Source: Ophiothrix spiculata (taxonomy: Eukaryota > Echinodermata > Ophiuroidea > Amphilepidida > Ophiotrichidae). From it: DNA of 21,569 nt. A program made the translations under genes and the position numbers. The stretch lies in NCBI GenBank assembly GCA_000969725.1, contig JXSR01S035291.1; one strand, given 5' to 3'. The notes below the pieces were generated by a model. The model ran no database searches, was not told the DNA's origin, and saw only the letters and a program-made list of their open reading frames with translations. Below are positions 1 to 9,019 of this stretch, in pieces. Every line of letters starts with the position of its first letter. The stretch's first letter is position 1.

Positions 1-2
1 GA

Positions 3-1068
3 CGGGACTATTGTCCGCATCCGGACCGGCTCTGTACCATCCGTAGAACGTGGGTGACCTTGGAGGTGCAGAAAGCTAAGCGGATGGGGTACGAGATCCA
101 ACAGATAGAAGCGGTGTGGCATTGGGAAGAGAGGGCCGAGTACGACAAAGAGACCAAGATGGGCGGTTTATTTGTTTGTTTACTACCTACGTTTCTCCGG
201 TTGAAACAGAAAGCGAGTGGGTAGCTCGAATGATGCGTGATCGAGTAAGACAAACGCCGCTACGTGGTATATTATTACCGACACGAGTGTGTACGTTTGG
301 ATCCTAACAACGTCGTTAAAAGTCCCTTATGAGGTCCTTGGCGAAAATGTGTCCCAATAGCATGTGGGGAAAATTCGCCAAACGTTCAAACCTCGGCAAG
401 ACCGTCATTCTCAACGAACCCTCCGATGTGTATGACTTGTTGATGAGCGACACCGTCACGGTGGACAATATCCACCTCAACAACGGGGAAGTGGTCGAAG
501 TGACATACGAGGATGACGAGGCCTTTGCTAGGGTAACCCCAATACCAACGTTCACATCGCCCCCATTACAACCTGACCGCTAGGTTCAAGCTATCGCAGT
601 GTTGGAAAAGTTGGGGGATCGGGCAATGTACCAAGATACCGGTAGTGTCGTGTTCCTTAGCCAACCGGGTGAATGGGACCCGCCGCAACCGGCGACTATT
701 TGGGGGAATTGACGGACGAAATCGACCCTAAAGACGGGAATTATATTCAAGCCTTCGTGTCCGATGGGTGTAAGACTTACGCCTACACTTTTTTTGATTC
801 CAGTAAAACCGTCATGAAAGTGCGAGGGATCACGCTCAACTTTCGAAACTCTCGAGAAGTGAACGTTTCGACGTTAACTCGCATGGTTAGGGATTTAAAA
901 TCGGAAGAAGGGGGGCCGGGTAAAGTGACGGTGACGAAGCCGTACAGATTTGTACGAAATGTCAAAACTAAAAACATCGAAAGTCGCCCTATTGGATTGT
1001 CTTCGACAAGGGGTGGATCTCGTCGGGTAACGAACACCCTGCATTACGGGTATTGCGCGCAAGACTGA
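3..1068 (+). pseudogene. Protein-primed family B DNA polymerase, C-terminal part, broken
   Basis: This is the C-terminal third of a Polinton/adintovirus-type PolB, which replicates the element's DNA. About 355 codons remain; the family is usually over 1000 residues. Frame 3-224 carries a segment with VWHWEERAEYD and ends in a stop. A second frame near 270-314 reads LDPNNVVKSPL. Frame 329-583 contains the motif B region NSMWGKF (356-376). After an in-frame TAG (581-583) the same frame holds motif C, QDTGSVVF, with DTGS at 635-646. A further shift leads to frame 673-1068, with KVRGITLNF and the terminal YGY (1045-1053) typical of this polymerase group. Motif C is normally DTDS, so the second catalytic aspartate is replaced by glycine (codon 641-643). 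At least three frame changes plus this substitution make it inactive. The identification rests on motif order and the C-terminal signature. Confidence 0.87.
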
Positions 1069-1192
1069 GGGGGTTTACGTTGAATTAAGTTAACCAATAG
1101 ATCGTTATCGAGGGCGAGGATTCAGTTTGCGTCGAGATGGGGGTGGAAGAAGAACGTCGAACGCCGAGGACTCCGTGCGGAGAAAGTTATAA

Positions 1193-1633
1193 AAAATACA
1201 CCGCGTTGTCCATGATCGGGCTCGGTTTTTTGCTCGGCAGTCGGCACCAACACGGTTTGGACGGTGGCTCGACATCAAGGGCAGACTTCTTTTAACATTT
1301 GTCACAATCTTACGTTACCTACAGAGACACCTTTTTAATAACTACTCAAAAACCTCACCGCCGTCAAATTTCAAGAAAAATTGTGGCAATGACTTTTGCA
1401 ACACGCCCTCCATTTGGAAGCGGATATATACCTCAGGTGACGTCAGCCGATTTACAGGCGACGTCGAGCGCGAAGGGATCCTACCCACCATTCGCGGCAT
1501 CTACCTTCCCTCTGATCCGTTGAAAGTGCTGCGAAGACGCGTCGATTTTGTAGATTCTGTCGTGAACAAACTCGAGCATGGACCCTATTCACCCCTACAC
1601 GGCCATCGTTTCCGGTCCGACGGGCTCGGGTAA
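1193..1633 (+). pseudogene. Unidentified open frame just upstream of the packaging ATPase
   Basis: A stop-to-stop frame of 146 codons lies between the polymerase remnant and the ATPase and overlaps the ATPase start by about 55 bases. I do not recognise the protein. Its C-terminal part looks coding: LPSDPLKVLRRRVDFVDSV is charged and amphipathic, helix-like, and the GC content matches the flanking genes. No convincing ATG opens the frame. A neighbouring frame (about 1098-1295) reads SYKKYTALSMIGLGFLLGSR, so the original gene may have started near 1100 and been split by a frameshift. Its position suggests an element-specific gene. It may instead be fortuitous openness in a GC-richer segment. 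Confidence 0.35.
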
Positions 1634-2189
1634 AACGTGCGCGGGGACGTGACGGTAAACGTCGCGCCGGAGAAAATTTTGGGGTTGTACGGAGAATATC
1701 AGTCGACCTACGATGGCATGAGAGGATCAGTAGATAATATACGATTTATAGAGGGGTTTCCTTCCGACATGGATGCCCTGATCGACCCCAAAGTTCGTAA
1801 CCCCGTCGTCATCTACGACCTCATGACGGAACTTTCCGGAGATACCAGGGTGACCAACCTTTTCACCAAAAGCAGTCATCATCACAACATGTGGATGACA
1901 TTTTTAGTGCAAATTTTTTTTGAGTTCAAAACAAGTTTGCACCATCTCCCTGAACGCGCACTACATGGTACTGTTCAAGAACCCTCGAGATAATTCTCAA
2001 ATCGTGCACTTGGCCAAGCAAATCTTTCCAGGCCGAGTCAAATTCGTTCAAGAAAGTTTTATGGACGCTACAGCCACACAGTACAGCTATCTGGTAGTGG
2101 ATCTGCGTGCCTCGACGCCCGAATATTACAAATTGCGCACCCACATCTTCGGAGGGTTAACGCAGACCGTATATGTGCCCAAGGTATAA
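1578..2189 (+). pseudogene. FtsK/HerA-type packaging ATPase of a Polinton/adintovirus-like element, frameshifted
   Basis: This protein would power packaging of element or virus DNA into capsids. The ATG at 1578 is followed by YTAIVSGPTGSGKT; the Walker A motif GPTGSGKT lies at 1614-1637. A frameshift around 1638-1650 moves to the frame 1637-1993, which carries the Walker B region VVIYDLM (1805-1825) and LFTKSSHHHNM. A second shift around 1920-1945 moves to the frame ending at the TAA 2187-2189, with ISLNAHYMVLFKNPRD, QESFMDATATQYSYLVVDL and a TPEYYKLRTHIFGG tail, all strongly characteristic of this family. Total length is about 204 codons, close to a complete family member. In related proteins as I know them Walker B reads DD; here the first acidic residue is Y (1814-1816). 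Two frameshifts and this change indicate an inactive copy. Confidence 0.9.
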
Positions 2190-2234
2190 ATAAGAACCTC
2201 ACCTCGTCGCTCGCATCATTACGCGTCAAAGCGA

Positions 2235-2512
2235 ATGAAACACAACGCCGACGCTCTACGTTTCCTAAACAGAGAAAAGCCGTCAAACAGTACGGCGACA
2301 ACAGCCTCGTCGATTCGTTGAGCAAATACGCCCTCAACCTGTTGAAAGGTCACGTCCGCTTTAAAACGAAACAGAAAAAGAAACTTTGCCGCTCACAAAA
2401 ACCGCCTTCGCGCTTTCACCGATAAAAAATAAAAAAGGTCGCACGCATAAAGAAAAACACCATTTTGACGCTGCACGGCGGATTCGTTGGAGCTCTTCTC
2501 GCCCCGTCCTAA
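2235..2512 (+). pseudogene. Small basic protein of adintovirus/Polinton-like elements, multiply frameshifted
   Basis: An ATG 46 bases after the ATPase stop opens MKHNADALRFLNREKPS. The frame then shifts near 2285-2290 to one containing YALNLLKGHVRF and a KQKKKL run, shifts again near 2393-2398 to HKNRLRAFTDKK, and again near 2440 to KNTILTLHGGFVGALLAPS, ending at TAA 2510-2512. This ordered pattern (N-terminal helix, ALN-LLKG, Lys/Arg-rich stretch, C-terminal GGF-GALL) matches a short basic protein encoded next to the ATPase in adintovirus-like elements. It has been compared with small adenoviral core proteins, but its role is not established here. A further frame up to 2692 has an acidic tail (VADEDPAAEE) that could belong to the same gene or be unrelated. 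Identification is by pattern and synteny. Confidence 0.6.
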
Positions 2513-2692
2513 AGTAAGAGCGAATCAACGACGCGGTGACTCATCGCTCCGAAAAAAATCAAAGAGGCTTAGTACCAAAACGAGTTTTGAATATCAAGGT
2601 TAAAAAGGTTGCGGACGAAGATCCCGCCGCGGAAGAAACAAGCCCCGTGCAAGAGGGAGAAGATAGTCTGGAACGAGATCTTCTCGTTGTTT

Positions 2693-3095
2693 AACACTTA
2701 AGTGCATAAGGTACCCAACACGTCCATTATTGCATAAGGGGGGGGGGGGGGTTCCATAGTACCCCCCTTATAAAAACCACTTTCCCGACCGAAATTTTTA
2801 ATAATGTTTACACTATATATAGGTACACTAATCATCAATATATTTCAGGAAACAAAATAAAAAATATGCGTAGCGTTTCAAAATGGCGGCCAAATAACCG
2901 ATTTCCGTCGCGCGGCATCTCGATTTTGGCCAAAATTTGAAAAACCAACTTCCCGAAGGAATTTTCCATTGAAATTTGTCTCAAATTAGGAGATCATGAA
3001 TACATTGACTTGTTGAAATAAAATTTAGAAAATTTAAGTTGTTTACACCGGGGTGGTTTTATGGGCAAATCATTTTTTTTTTGGCACCCCCCTAA
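2693..3095. other. Non-coding spacer inside the decayed element
   Basis: No coding frame was found. The segment starts with a 14-base G run (2738-2751) followed shortly by a C run, which together can pair. A TATAAAA sequence lies near 2768, but with no intact gene downstream I do not call it a promoter. From about 2800 the composition is AT-rich like the host flanks, so this may be an insertion or the original inter-gene region after decay. Confidence 0.5.
2738..2751 (+). repeat. Homopolymer run of 14 G
   Basis: Fourteen consecutive G residues are followed 11 bases later by a short C run, giving a possible G-C hairpin. A 14-base C run also occurs at 5907-5920. Lengths of such runs are unreliable in sequencing. 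Confidence 0.9.
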
Positions 3096-3698
3096 ATGCT
3101 AATTATGCTAATTAGCTCCAAAACGACGCGGTCGATCTCAATTTTTGTTTCGCCAAAAGAAGCGCAACTACTATTTAGGCAATTACAAAAATTAACAGCC
3201 CGAAATATTGCGGCGTTAAAATGCGAGAACCGAAAAACCAAATGTTGGGTACCATGGAACCCCACCGTTATGCAGTTAAGTGTTAAGGTTCGGGCCAAGT
3301 CGCTCTTGAACAATCTCAAACGTAACAGGTCCAAATGTCACGTCGATCGGATCGCCGATGGAAAGATGATCGCGTCGGGAAAAGTAGTTCTGGGCTCCAA
3401 CATTGTGGACCTCATCCACGATTCGATCAAAACCCACAAAGGCGTCTAAGACCCTGTGAGAATGGGCCCTTTCTTCAAAGCGTTGGCTCTCAACGACACG
3501 GCGGACTATTTAATATCCAACACCAAACGACGGCGTTTGATGGGCCGCGAAAAGACCCCGGTCAAAAAGAGGGATGCCAAAAAAAAAAAAAAAAGGCATC
3601 AGACTTTTCCCTACGACGGGAAACTGGTTGGAACTATATTAATATATTGTATTACTTTTACCGAATATAACCTATTCGCGCCGCGACGCGCGTACTAG
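3096..3698 (+). pseudogene. Conserved accessory protein of adintovirus/Polinton-like elements, one in-frame stop
   Basis: One frame runs through this stretch, interrupted by a single TAA at 3447-3449. The upstream part contains LLNNLKRNRSK and then GSNIVDLIHDSIKTHKG (motif GSNIVDLIHD at 3393-3422). The downstream part has GPFFKALALNDTADYLISN followed by a basic KRRRLMG. In related elements a G-x-NIVDL-N/H-D segment followed by F--AL----P-ELIGN-RR occurs near the C-terminus of a conserved protein of unknown function, usually between the ATPase/basic-protein block and the integrase. Upstream of about 3160 the frame shows no family similarity, so the true start is uncertain. A 16-A run near the 3' end encodes a lysine-rich tail. 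I infer a dead copy of that accessory gene. Confidence 0.5.
3573..3600 (+). repeat. A16 tract flanked by a 6-bp inverted repeat
   Basis: Sixteen A residues (3579-3594) lie between GATGCC and GGCATC, so the whole block is a potential hairpin with an A loop. It sits inside the accessory-protein frame and is probably slippage-expanded lysine codons. Confidence 0.75.
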
Positions 3699-3715
3699 TC
3701 TCCGATTAGCCGACG

Positions 3716-3958
3716 ATGGATAAGCATGTTGAGGCGTATTTGAAGCGCGAATACTTCGATCCCGAAGGCGTCGATGGGTTAGGGGTGACGTGCTTTTTAT
3801 CGTGTAAACACAAAATGATTGTTAAGGATTGCAATTTCTCAAGTGGGGATTATCTATACGTATTGACTCCAGTGAATAGAATAAGTAATGGGTTAACAAA
3901 ATATTTTACTACGGATTACAAAATGCATTGCTATGCACGGGCAGAACATTTCAACTAG
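3716..3958 (+). pseudogene. N-terminal fragment of a Polinton/adintovirus-type integrase
   Basis: The ATG at 3716 opens MDKHVEAYLKREYFDPEGVD, which resembles the usual N-terminus of the retroviral-type integrase in these elements (YL-x-YFDP followed by a G/F-rich stretch). Further on, KHKMIVKDCNF and a short later segment, YVLTPVNR, fit the GKHK-x-WL-G--TY-L-KPV-R pre-catalytic region in the right order, with some residues lost between. After about residue 60 similarity stops; the DDE catalytic core is not present downstream. The integrase would join the element ends to host DNA, so its loss alone would immobilise the copy. Position after the accessory gene supports the call, but the fragment is short. 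Confidence 0.45.
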
Positions 3959-4064
3959 CTAATTGTATAGCCGGTGTCTCGTAAATGTTGGCAGTTTTAA
4001 TGGCTTGCCTCTGAATATTTGGATTCGTGCCACATACTAAAGGCCAGTTCAAACTCCTCTATAA

Positions 4065-4094
4065 TATAGAATATTTTGTTTAGAATATTCTATA
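4065..4094 (+). repeat. Perfect 11-bp inverted repeat (hairpin)
   Basis: TATAGAATATT (4065-4075) and AATATTCTATA (4084-4094) are exact reverse complements with an 8-base loop. AT-rich, no flanking element recognised; function unknown. Confidence 0.7.
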
Positions 4095-5906
4095 CTGACG
4101 TCAACGAATATTCTACAGCATTCAAAAACTATGAATAGGTAGCGAATACTCGTTGTCATCATTTTCAAGTTGCCATATTTACCAAACTCAGTAAATTTAG
4201 TTTAACTTAAGAAAATGTATCATGCTCTTCCATTATTTTGTTTGAACTATAAACGGAAAGAATTAAAGAATGAGCAGTGTAGATGAAAAACAGCCTACTA
4301 TTAGCTAGAAGAGGTTTTTTTCAATATCATGTTTTTTTCGTAAAGTTAATATCACTGGCAATTGGTAGAATACAGGAATTCCACCACCCCTCTCGATATT
4401 CCACCCAACCCGTTATAAACCTCTGCAGTCTGCATTACACTTAAGAAAATCATATCCACCTTTAACACAAGCCTTAGCAGTGGGACAATATTCAAAAGAC
4501 CACGATATAAAGTTTATGGTAATGAATCACTAGCAGATTAATATCTCTATCCGCTACACTGAATTCGCATAAATAATGGAAACATTGTTGTGAATACTTT
4601 ACTTTCAATTAGACAGCATGTGCAAGACTGACCATCGGAAGGCCTGTGTTGAGGCTATGAATACCTGAACGGTGGGTTGACTTGATTTTATTGTTGTAAA
4701 AGTTGTAAAAAAAAATCAGCAACCCAATTATTTCGGTGTCTTTACTCTGAAATAAATCTATTGAACGTTTAAAATGAAAAGAAGTGAAGAAAATGATATA
4801 TGACGTTGGATATGACGTTGGTCTGATACTAATATGTCATGCACGGCGCTTTAACCCGCTAGACCACACTTCTTGTTGTGAGCACAAGTGAATTTAACGT
4901 CATGAAGTCTTTGGATCGGTGTATTGTGCATCTATTTCTTTTCGCGCTGTGCTGGCAACAGAAATTATTAATGAGGGCTTCATTCGATGTAGCTATTGTT
5001 TTGTACATGTAATGTAATTCCGAATTTCGTCATTTTGGAGAATCAACTCAATTGATTTTTATGCAGTTGGTATGATTAGTATTTTATATCGGTTTGGTTA
5101 TAAGATTGTATTATATTGATCATATAATGCATAATGCAAAAAAAAAAGATACCAAGAACGACGAAGCAGTTATGATATTCGCCTCAAAAACTTTTTCACC
5201 ATTGAAGATCACGTAAAATAGATTCCAACTTTAATCACTTGTTATACGGAGATGAAAACAGTCACAAGGTAAATTGAAGCATTCCGAAAAAAACAGATAG
5301 TCAAGTGGTAATTTATCCAACTTAAAAAATATTTGCTATTATTTAATTATTTAAAACAAGCGGAATTCCCTTGGGCTTTATACGCCATGAAAATATCGCC
5401 GTAAAAGAAGTGGGCGGTGCTTTAAGTCAATTTCTTGAATCGATATCGTGACGTCAAAATCTAAACAGTTCTATAGCTGGGGCTGCTTTCAAGAGACTTT
5501 CGTCACACGTGCTGATTCCGTATAGACGAAGGAGTACATTTAGCGGTGAGCACCTGAATAATATCACGATATCAGGTGCCTGTAAGGCTGGTGTTAACTA
5601 CTTTTCCATGTCAACATAAAGTTCTGTTATTTGACTTTGTTTCAAGAAAACACCAACGATACTACGTATAGAATATAAACGACCAAGTTAAATAAAATTC
5701 AACTAGCATAGAATATTCGCTCACATCATAATTTTCATTGGCTGATTATTGAAAGTAATTAAACAAATTAAGTTTGTCGAAGCGTATATCTATTTATACG
5801 TGGAAATAATAATATCCTATTTTAGTCCAGGAAAGATATTCAATATTGATGCCTGACGTGGAACAAATTGCTAACAAAGGTTTTTCTTCACAATACATTT
5901 CTTTAA

Positions 5907-5920
5907 CCCCCCCCCCCCCC
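5907..5920 (+). repeat. Homopolymer run of 14 C
   Basis: Fourteen consecutive C residues lie about 115 bases upstream of the LINE. Length is sensitive to sequencing error. Confidence 0.9.
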
Positions 5921-6034
5921 AAGGTTTTTCCCCGCTGCATAAAAACGCAAAAGCAACCGATCCCAGACATTTTGGTAATCTCTTTTACATCCTTTCCGGT
6001 CATTTTGATGAAAAAATAGGGGGTAACACCTAAG

Positions 6035-7520
6035 GTCACTGGGCTTGACGATATCAGTTGTAAAATGATAAAAATTACAAAGCCTGTGATTGTACCATGG
6101 TTAACACACATTATCATTATGAACATGTCTCTCAGAACAGGAGTTTTTCCTCGATCGTGGAAGGATGCCAAGATAATTCCCCTTCACAAAGGTGGCAACT
6201 TTGATATTTATAATTTTAGACCGATTGCTATCCTTCTCATTTTAAGTAAGATCATTGAGCGGGCTGTTCACAATCATTTATATGAGTATCAGTCAGGTTT
6301 TCGATCAGGTCAATCGGCTGAAACGTGTTTGATTGATATGGTGAATAATTGGAGTTGTAATGTAAATTCTGGTAAAATGACCGGTGTTGCTTTCATTGAT
6401 TTATGCAAAGCTTTCGACACTTGTAAACCATGACATTTTATTGAGTAAATTGAAAAATATTGGTGTTTCAGTATCCCCCTTGTGCTGGTTTAAGTCATAC
6501 CTAACATGTAGATACCAGAAAGTGTGTTTTACAAAATTGTTTATCGAATTTGTATGAAATAACAACAGGTGTGCCCCAGGGCAGTATCCTAGGGCCACTA
6601 TTCTTCATGATTTTTATTGACAGTATGAGTAGTGTTGTTACACATGGTCATATTTCAATGTATGCAGATGACACTACACTATCTGTCACTGGTAATGATG
6701 CAAATGATATTTTTGCCAAGCTTACATCTGGCTTACATGAAATTATGAAGTGGTTAAATAAGAACTCTTCATTAATACTGAAAAAACGAATGTAATGTTA
6801 CTTGGTACTGGATCTAGATTACGGAATGTAGATAAAAATGACTTTTGTGTTATTGTAAATGAAAATGAACTAAAGAGAGTAAATAAGGCAAAATGTTTCA
6901 AAATGTTTCGGTGTGTAATTGATGAGGAACTAAAATGGCATAACCAGGTAAACAATGTGACCCAAAACGTGTTTCTGAAACTTGCTCTCATCAGACGTTT
7001 AAAGCCATATCTTGATATTTCTACTTTGAATTTTTTGTGTAAATCTATGGGGCTTCCTGTCTTTGATTATTGTAATATTGTTTGGTACGGCCGTTTTAAT
7101 GATGACATTAAAAAACTTGATGTTCTTCACAAGAGGTGTGCACGTGTAATATTGGGTGCTAGCTATTACACCTCGTCTAATTTTATGCTTGATATGCTCG
7201 GCTGGCAACGTTTAAATACACGAAATAATTACTTCAAGTCTCTAATGATGTACAAGTCACTTAACGGCCTATCACCACATAATGTTGCCAAAAATTTCAA
7301 TTATATTTCAACAACTCATAATGTCAATACTAGACAAGCAACTGCAGGAAAGTTAGCATTACCACCTTTATCAAATGGACATGATCTCGAATGTTTTAAA
7401 GCATCTTTTACGTACAGTGGTGTGAAATTATGGAACGATATTGATTCAGATGTTCGTAACTCTGTAAATATTCAATCTTTTAAAAGAAATTATAAAAATG
7501 TATATTTCACCCATTTTTAA
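6035..7520 (+). pseudogene. LINE reverse transcriptase (RNA-directed DNA polymerase), frameshifted
   Basis: It would copy LINE RNA into DNA at the nicked target. In order: TGLDDISCKMIKI with FPRSWKDAKIIPLHK (6038-6190), FRPIAILLILSKIIERAVHN, QSGFRSGQSAETCLIDM, motif A AFIDLCKAFDT (to 6421), then a frameshift to NHDILLSKLKNIGV and a stop at 6555. A further frame carries GVPQGSILGP (6568-6597) and the catalytic YADD (6661-6672), intact. A third shift near 6780 leads into an unbroken 241-codon C-terminal frame, 6795-7520, with the connection region (LDVLHKRCARVILGA, TRQATAGKLALPPL, SGVKLWNDI). HLYEY is joined directly to QSGFR at 6281-6304, where related proteins have about ten more residues (LN-x-LLS-Y), so a small in-frame deletion is likely. 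Three frame changes make it non-functional. Confidence 0.93.
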
Positions 7521-7811
7521 TCAGATACACCTGCTTTTTTTAAATGAATTGACAAATTCTTATTTTGTATTATAATTTCTTTTCAATCATGTTCATGTTT
7601 CTTATACTTTTTTACACATGAGTCTTTGTATATTGTTATTACAAATAATATCTATCATTTATTTTTTTGGTTCATTTGGCGAATTTCAATTCTTGTATAT
7701 ACTATAGTATATTATATGTAATTATGTTTATTACCATATTCATGTTTTTAATACCGTCATTTTAGATATAAAAGTATTTATGTACATATGTATAAGTTTT
7801 TAATGTGTATG

Positions 7812-7899
7812 TGCAGGGCCCCGTGTTAGACCAGCTTCGGCTGAATCGGGCAACCCTGGGTAAATATGTTGCAAATAAAAAAATAAAAAATAAAATAAG
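7812..7899 (+). repeat. LINE 3' terminus with A-rich tail
   Basis: The GC-richer terminal block CAGGGCCCC...CTTCGGCTGAATCGGGC is followed by AATAAAAAAATAAAAAATAA-like sequence, the usual recognition structure and tail at the 3' end of CR1/L2/Jockey-type LINEs. It marks the right boundary of the element. Confidence 0.75.
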
Positions 7900-7948
7900 G
7901 TGGGGTAAGGGTAGGCCGTCAAAGTTGGGGTGTAGGCAGGGCTTGGTG

Positions 7949-8317
7949 AAGCCCCGGAAAATTTTAAGTCGCCATTTTGAAAAATAATAAACATGTTATG
8001 AAGCTGAACCTTCTAGCGCATGTTAGAATTATCATTTCCCTTCTTTATTAGCAAAATACCCAACGAAAATCGGTCATTTAGAATTTTTATAGCAAACGTT
8101 TGATTTTGGTGGCCATTTTTCACAAAATCCCAATTTTTCCGATTTTCGACCTTTATGACGTCATAATTACGTAACGCCTTGGCCGATTTTTGTGATCTTG
8201 GTATCATTGGATAGGGGAGGACCATACCCATCTATTAATAGCAAAACCAAGTTCATAGGGGGGTTTGCTCTAAAAATTAGACGTGTTACAAAAAATAGCC
8301 TAGGTAGACGATGTTAA
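7949..8317 (+). repeat. Dispersed repeat R, copy 1 (~370 bp)
   Basis: This stretch aligns in the same orientation with 9207-9589. Shared blocks: CCCGGAAA then TCGCCATTTTGAAA, CATGTTA-AAT-ATCATTTCC, TTTTGGTGGCCA, an identical 28-base core (8151-8178 = 9394-9421), GGCCGATTTT, GGATAGGG, ATCTATTA, and AGCAAAACCAAGTTCATAGG (identical 20-mer). No long open frame or terminal inverted repeat was found, so the class (SINE-like, MITE fragment or satellite) is unknown. It begins about 50 bases after the LINE tail. Confidence 0.85.
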
Positions 8318-8360
8318 GATGTCCATAATGACATAATTAAAATTCGCTAAAATACGACTT

Positions 8361-8555
8361 GCAGAAATATGTTTTTTTGCATAAATTCAAAATGGTAGCG
8401 ATTAAACAGATTTGTGATCAGAACTTGCGATCAAAGATACGTAAATGTAAATATTATTGTCTGAAACTATGTTTCAAGGTCGATGAAGAGAAATGCAATA
8501 CTGATGCCAGTTAGAACTTGCTTCAGACCTAATTTGCAAATACAAAATGGCCGCC
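8361..8555 (-). repeat. Pair of 40-bp motif copies, 155 bp apart
   Basis: Read on the - strand, 8361-8400 and 8516-8555 both contain a core like GCNGCCATTTT followed by an ATTTRTGCAAA block and a pyrimidine/GTC-GAAGCAA end. Two more copies occur on the + strand at 16411-16451 and 16565-16604. The intervening DNA is not obviously conserved. No coding content. Confidence 0.6.
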
Positions 8556-9019
8556 AAAATTGATTACTCCTTCTACCGCACCTTGAAATTTGTTACCTCT
8601 CTTTTTACAGGAATCTGTTCTATGCTAAAAAGTACCTTTTCAACAGAGATTTACTAATGGCTAATTCCATGATCTTGTATCACATACATGAATTTTTCAA
8701 GTTTAATTCTGACATTAAAGTAATACCTGATTTGAAAGTAAACAAGTCAAGGTCTCAGGAACTACTTCTGTTTTTTCCATAAAGCAAATAGAACTTATTT
8801 TACGACTGGTATAAGTTGGATGTTGCCTTAGTAACATTTTACCCTCAAAATTTGCACCAAAAAGTGATTTGGTACTGAAACAGAGAGAAACATCTGAGGC
8901 TTTTCCTTATTAGTGTATAAGAAGCCCCAGTCTCTGTGCTCTAAAGTACAATCGCGTTTTAGTAAAAAATACAAATCATAACCGAGTAGTGTGTTGTTGG
9001 AATTTTGCCGTTTTCAGAT

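Larger units (their letters stand above)
1..3958 (+). mobile_element. Decayed Polinton/adintovirus-like element (partial, open at left)
   Basis: Six successive + strand remnants belong to the gene set of Polinton/Maverick elements and adintoviruses: family B polymerase C-terminus, an unidentified frame, FtsK/HerA-type packaging ATPase, a small basic protein, an accessory protein with an NIVDLIHD motif, and an integrase start. Such elements are large integrating DNA elements or viruses of animals. All genes point the same way and are closely spaced, and up to about 2700 the sequence is clearly less AT-rich than the rest of the window, as expected for an inserted element. The copy is dead: several frameshifts, in-frame stops and active-site substitutions. 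The capsid genes (hexon, penton), protease and terminal inverted repeats were not seen; the left part lies outside the window, and the right end is lost in AT-rich DNA after the integrase start. Known: these families share this gene set. Inferred: all remnants come from one insertion. Confidence 0.8.
3959..6030. other. AT-rich region without recognisable genes
   Basis: No frame shows a known domain or a coding-like pattern. It contains an 11-bp perfect hairpin (4065-4094), an 8-bp inverted repeat GCACCTGA/TCAGGTGC near 5548-5577, a 14-base C run at 5907-5920 and isolated TGACGTCA sites near 4096 and 5450. The frame on the - strand at 5794-6171 is a shadow of the C run and of the LINE start. 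Confidence 0.6.
6035..7899 (+). mobile_element. 5'-truncated CR1/Jockey-group LINE
   Basis: A non-LTR retrotransposon copy contains reverse transcriptase from just before its N-terminal fingers to the natural stop at 7518-7520, followed by a 3' UTR of about 380 bases and an A-rich (AATAAA-type) tail at 7872-7898. The endonuclease domain is absent, as expected for 5' truncation during target-primed reverse transcription. The end of the 3' UTR (from about 7812) reads CAGGGCC...AGCTTCGGCTGAAT...GGGTAAATA, a pattern common at the 3' ends of this LINE group in marine invertebrates. No target-site duplication could be assigned. Compared with the - strand LINE at 11583-15258 it is less decayed. Confidence 0.93.

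Noticed and set aside
2766..2775. TATAAAA sequence as a promoter
   Set aside because: Such matches are frequent in AT-rich DNA and no intact gene follows.
4838..4885. tRNA-like A box on the - strand (TGGTCTAGCGGGTTA, 4852-4866), possible tRNA-derived SINE head
   Set aside because: No B box (GGTTCGA-type) at the expected distance and no cloverleaf; too little to call a tRNA or SINE.
5794..6171. 125-codon - strand frame
   Set aside because: It is antisense to the LINE start and the C14 run; no domain and a Gly run created by the homopolymer.
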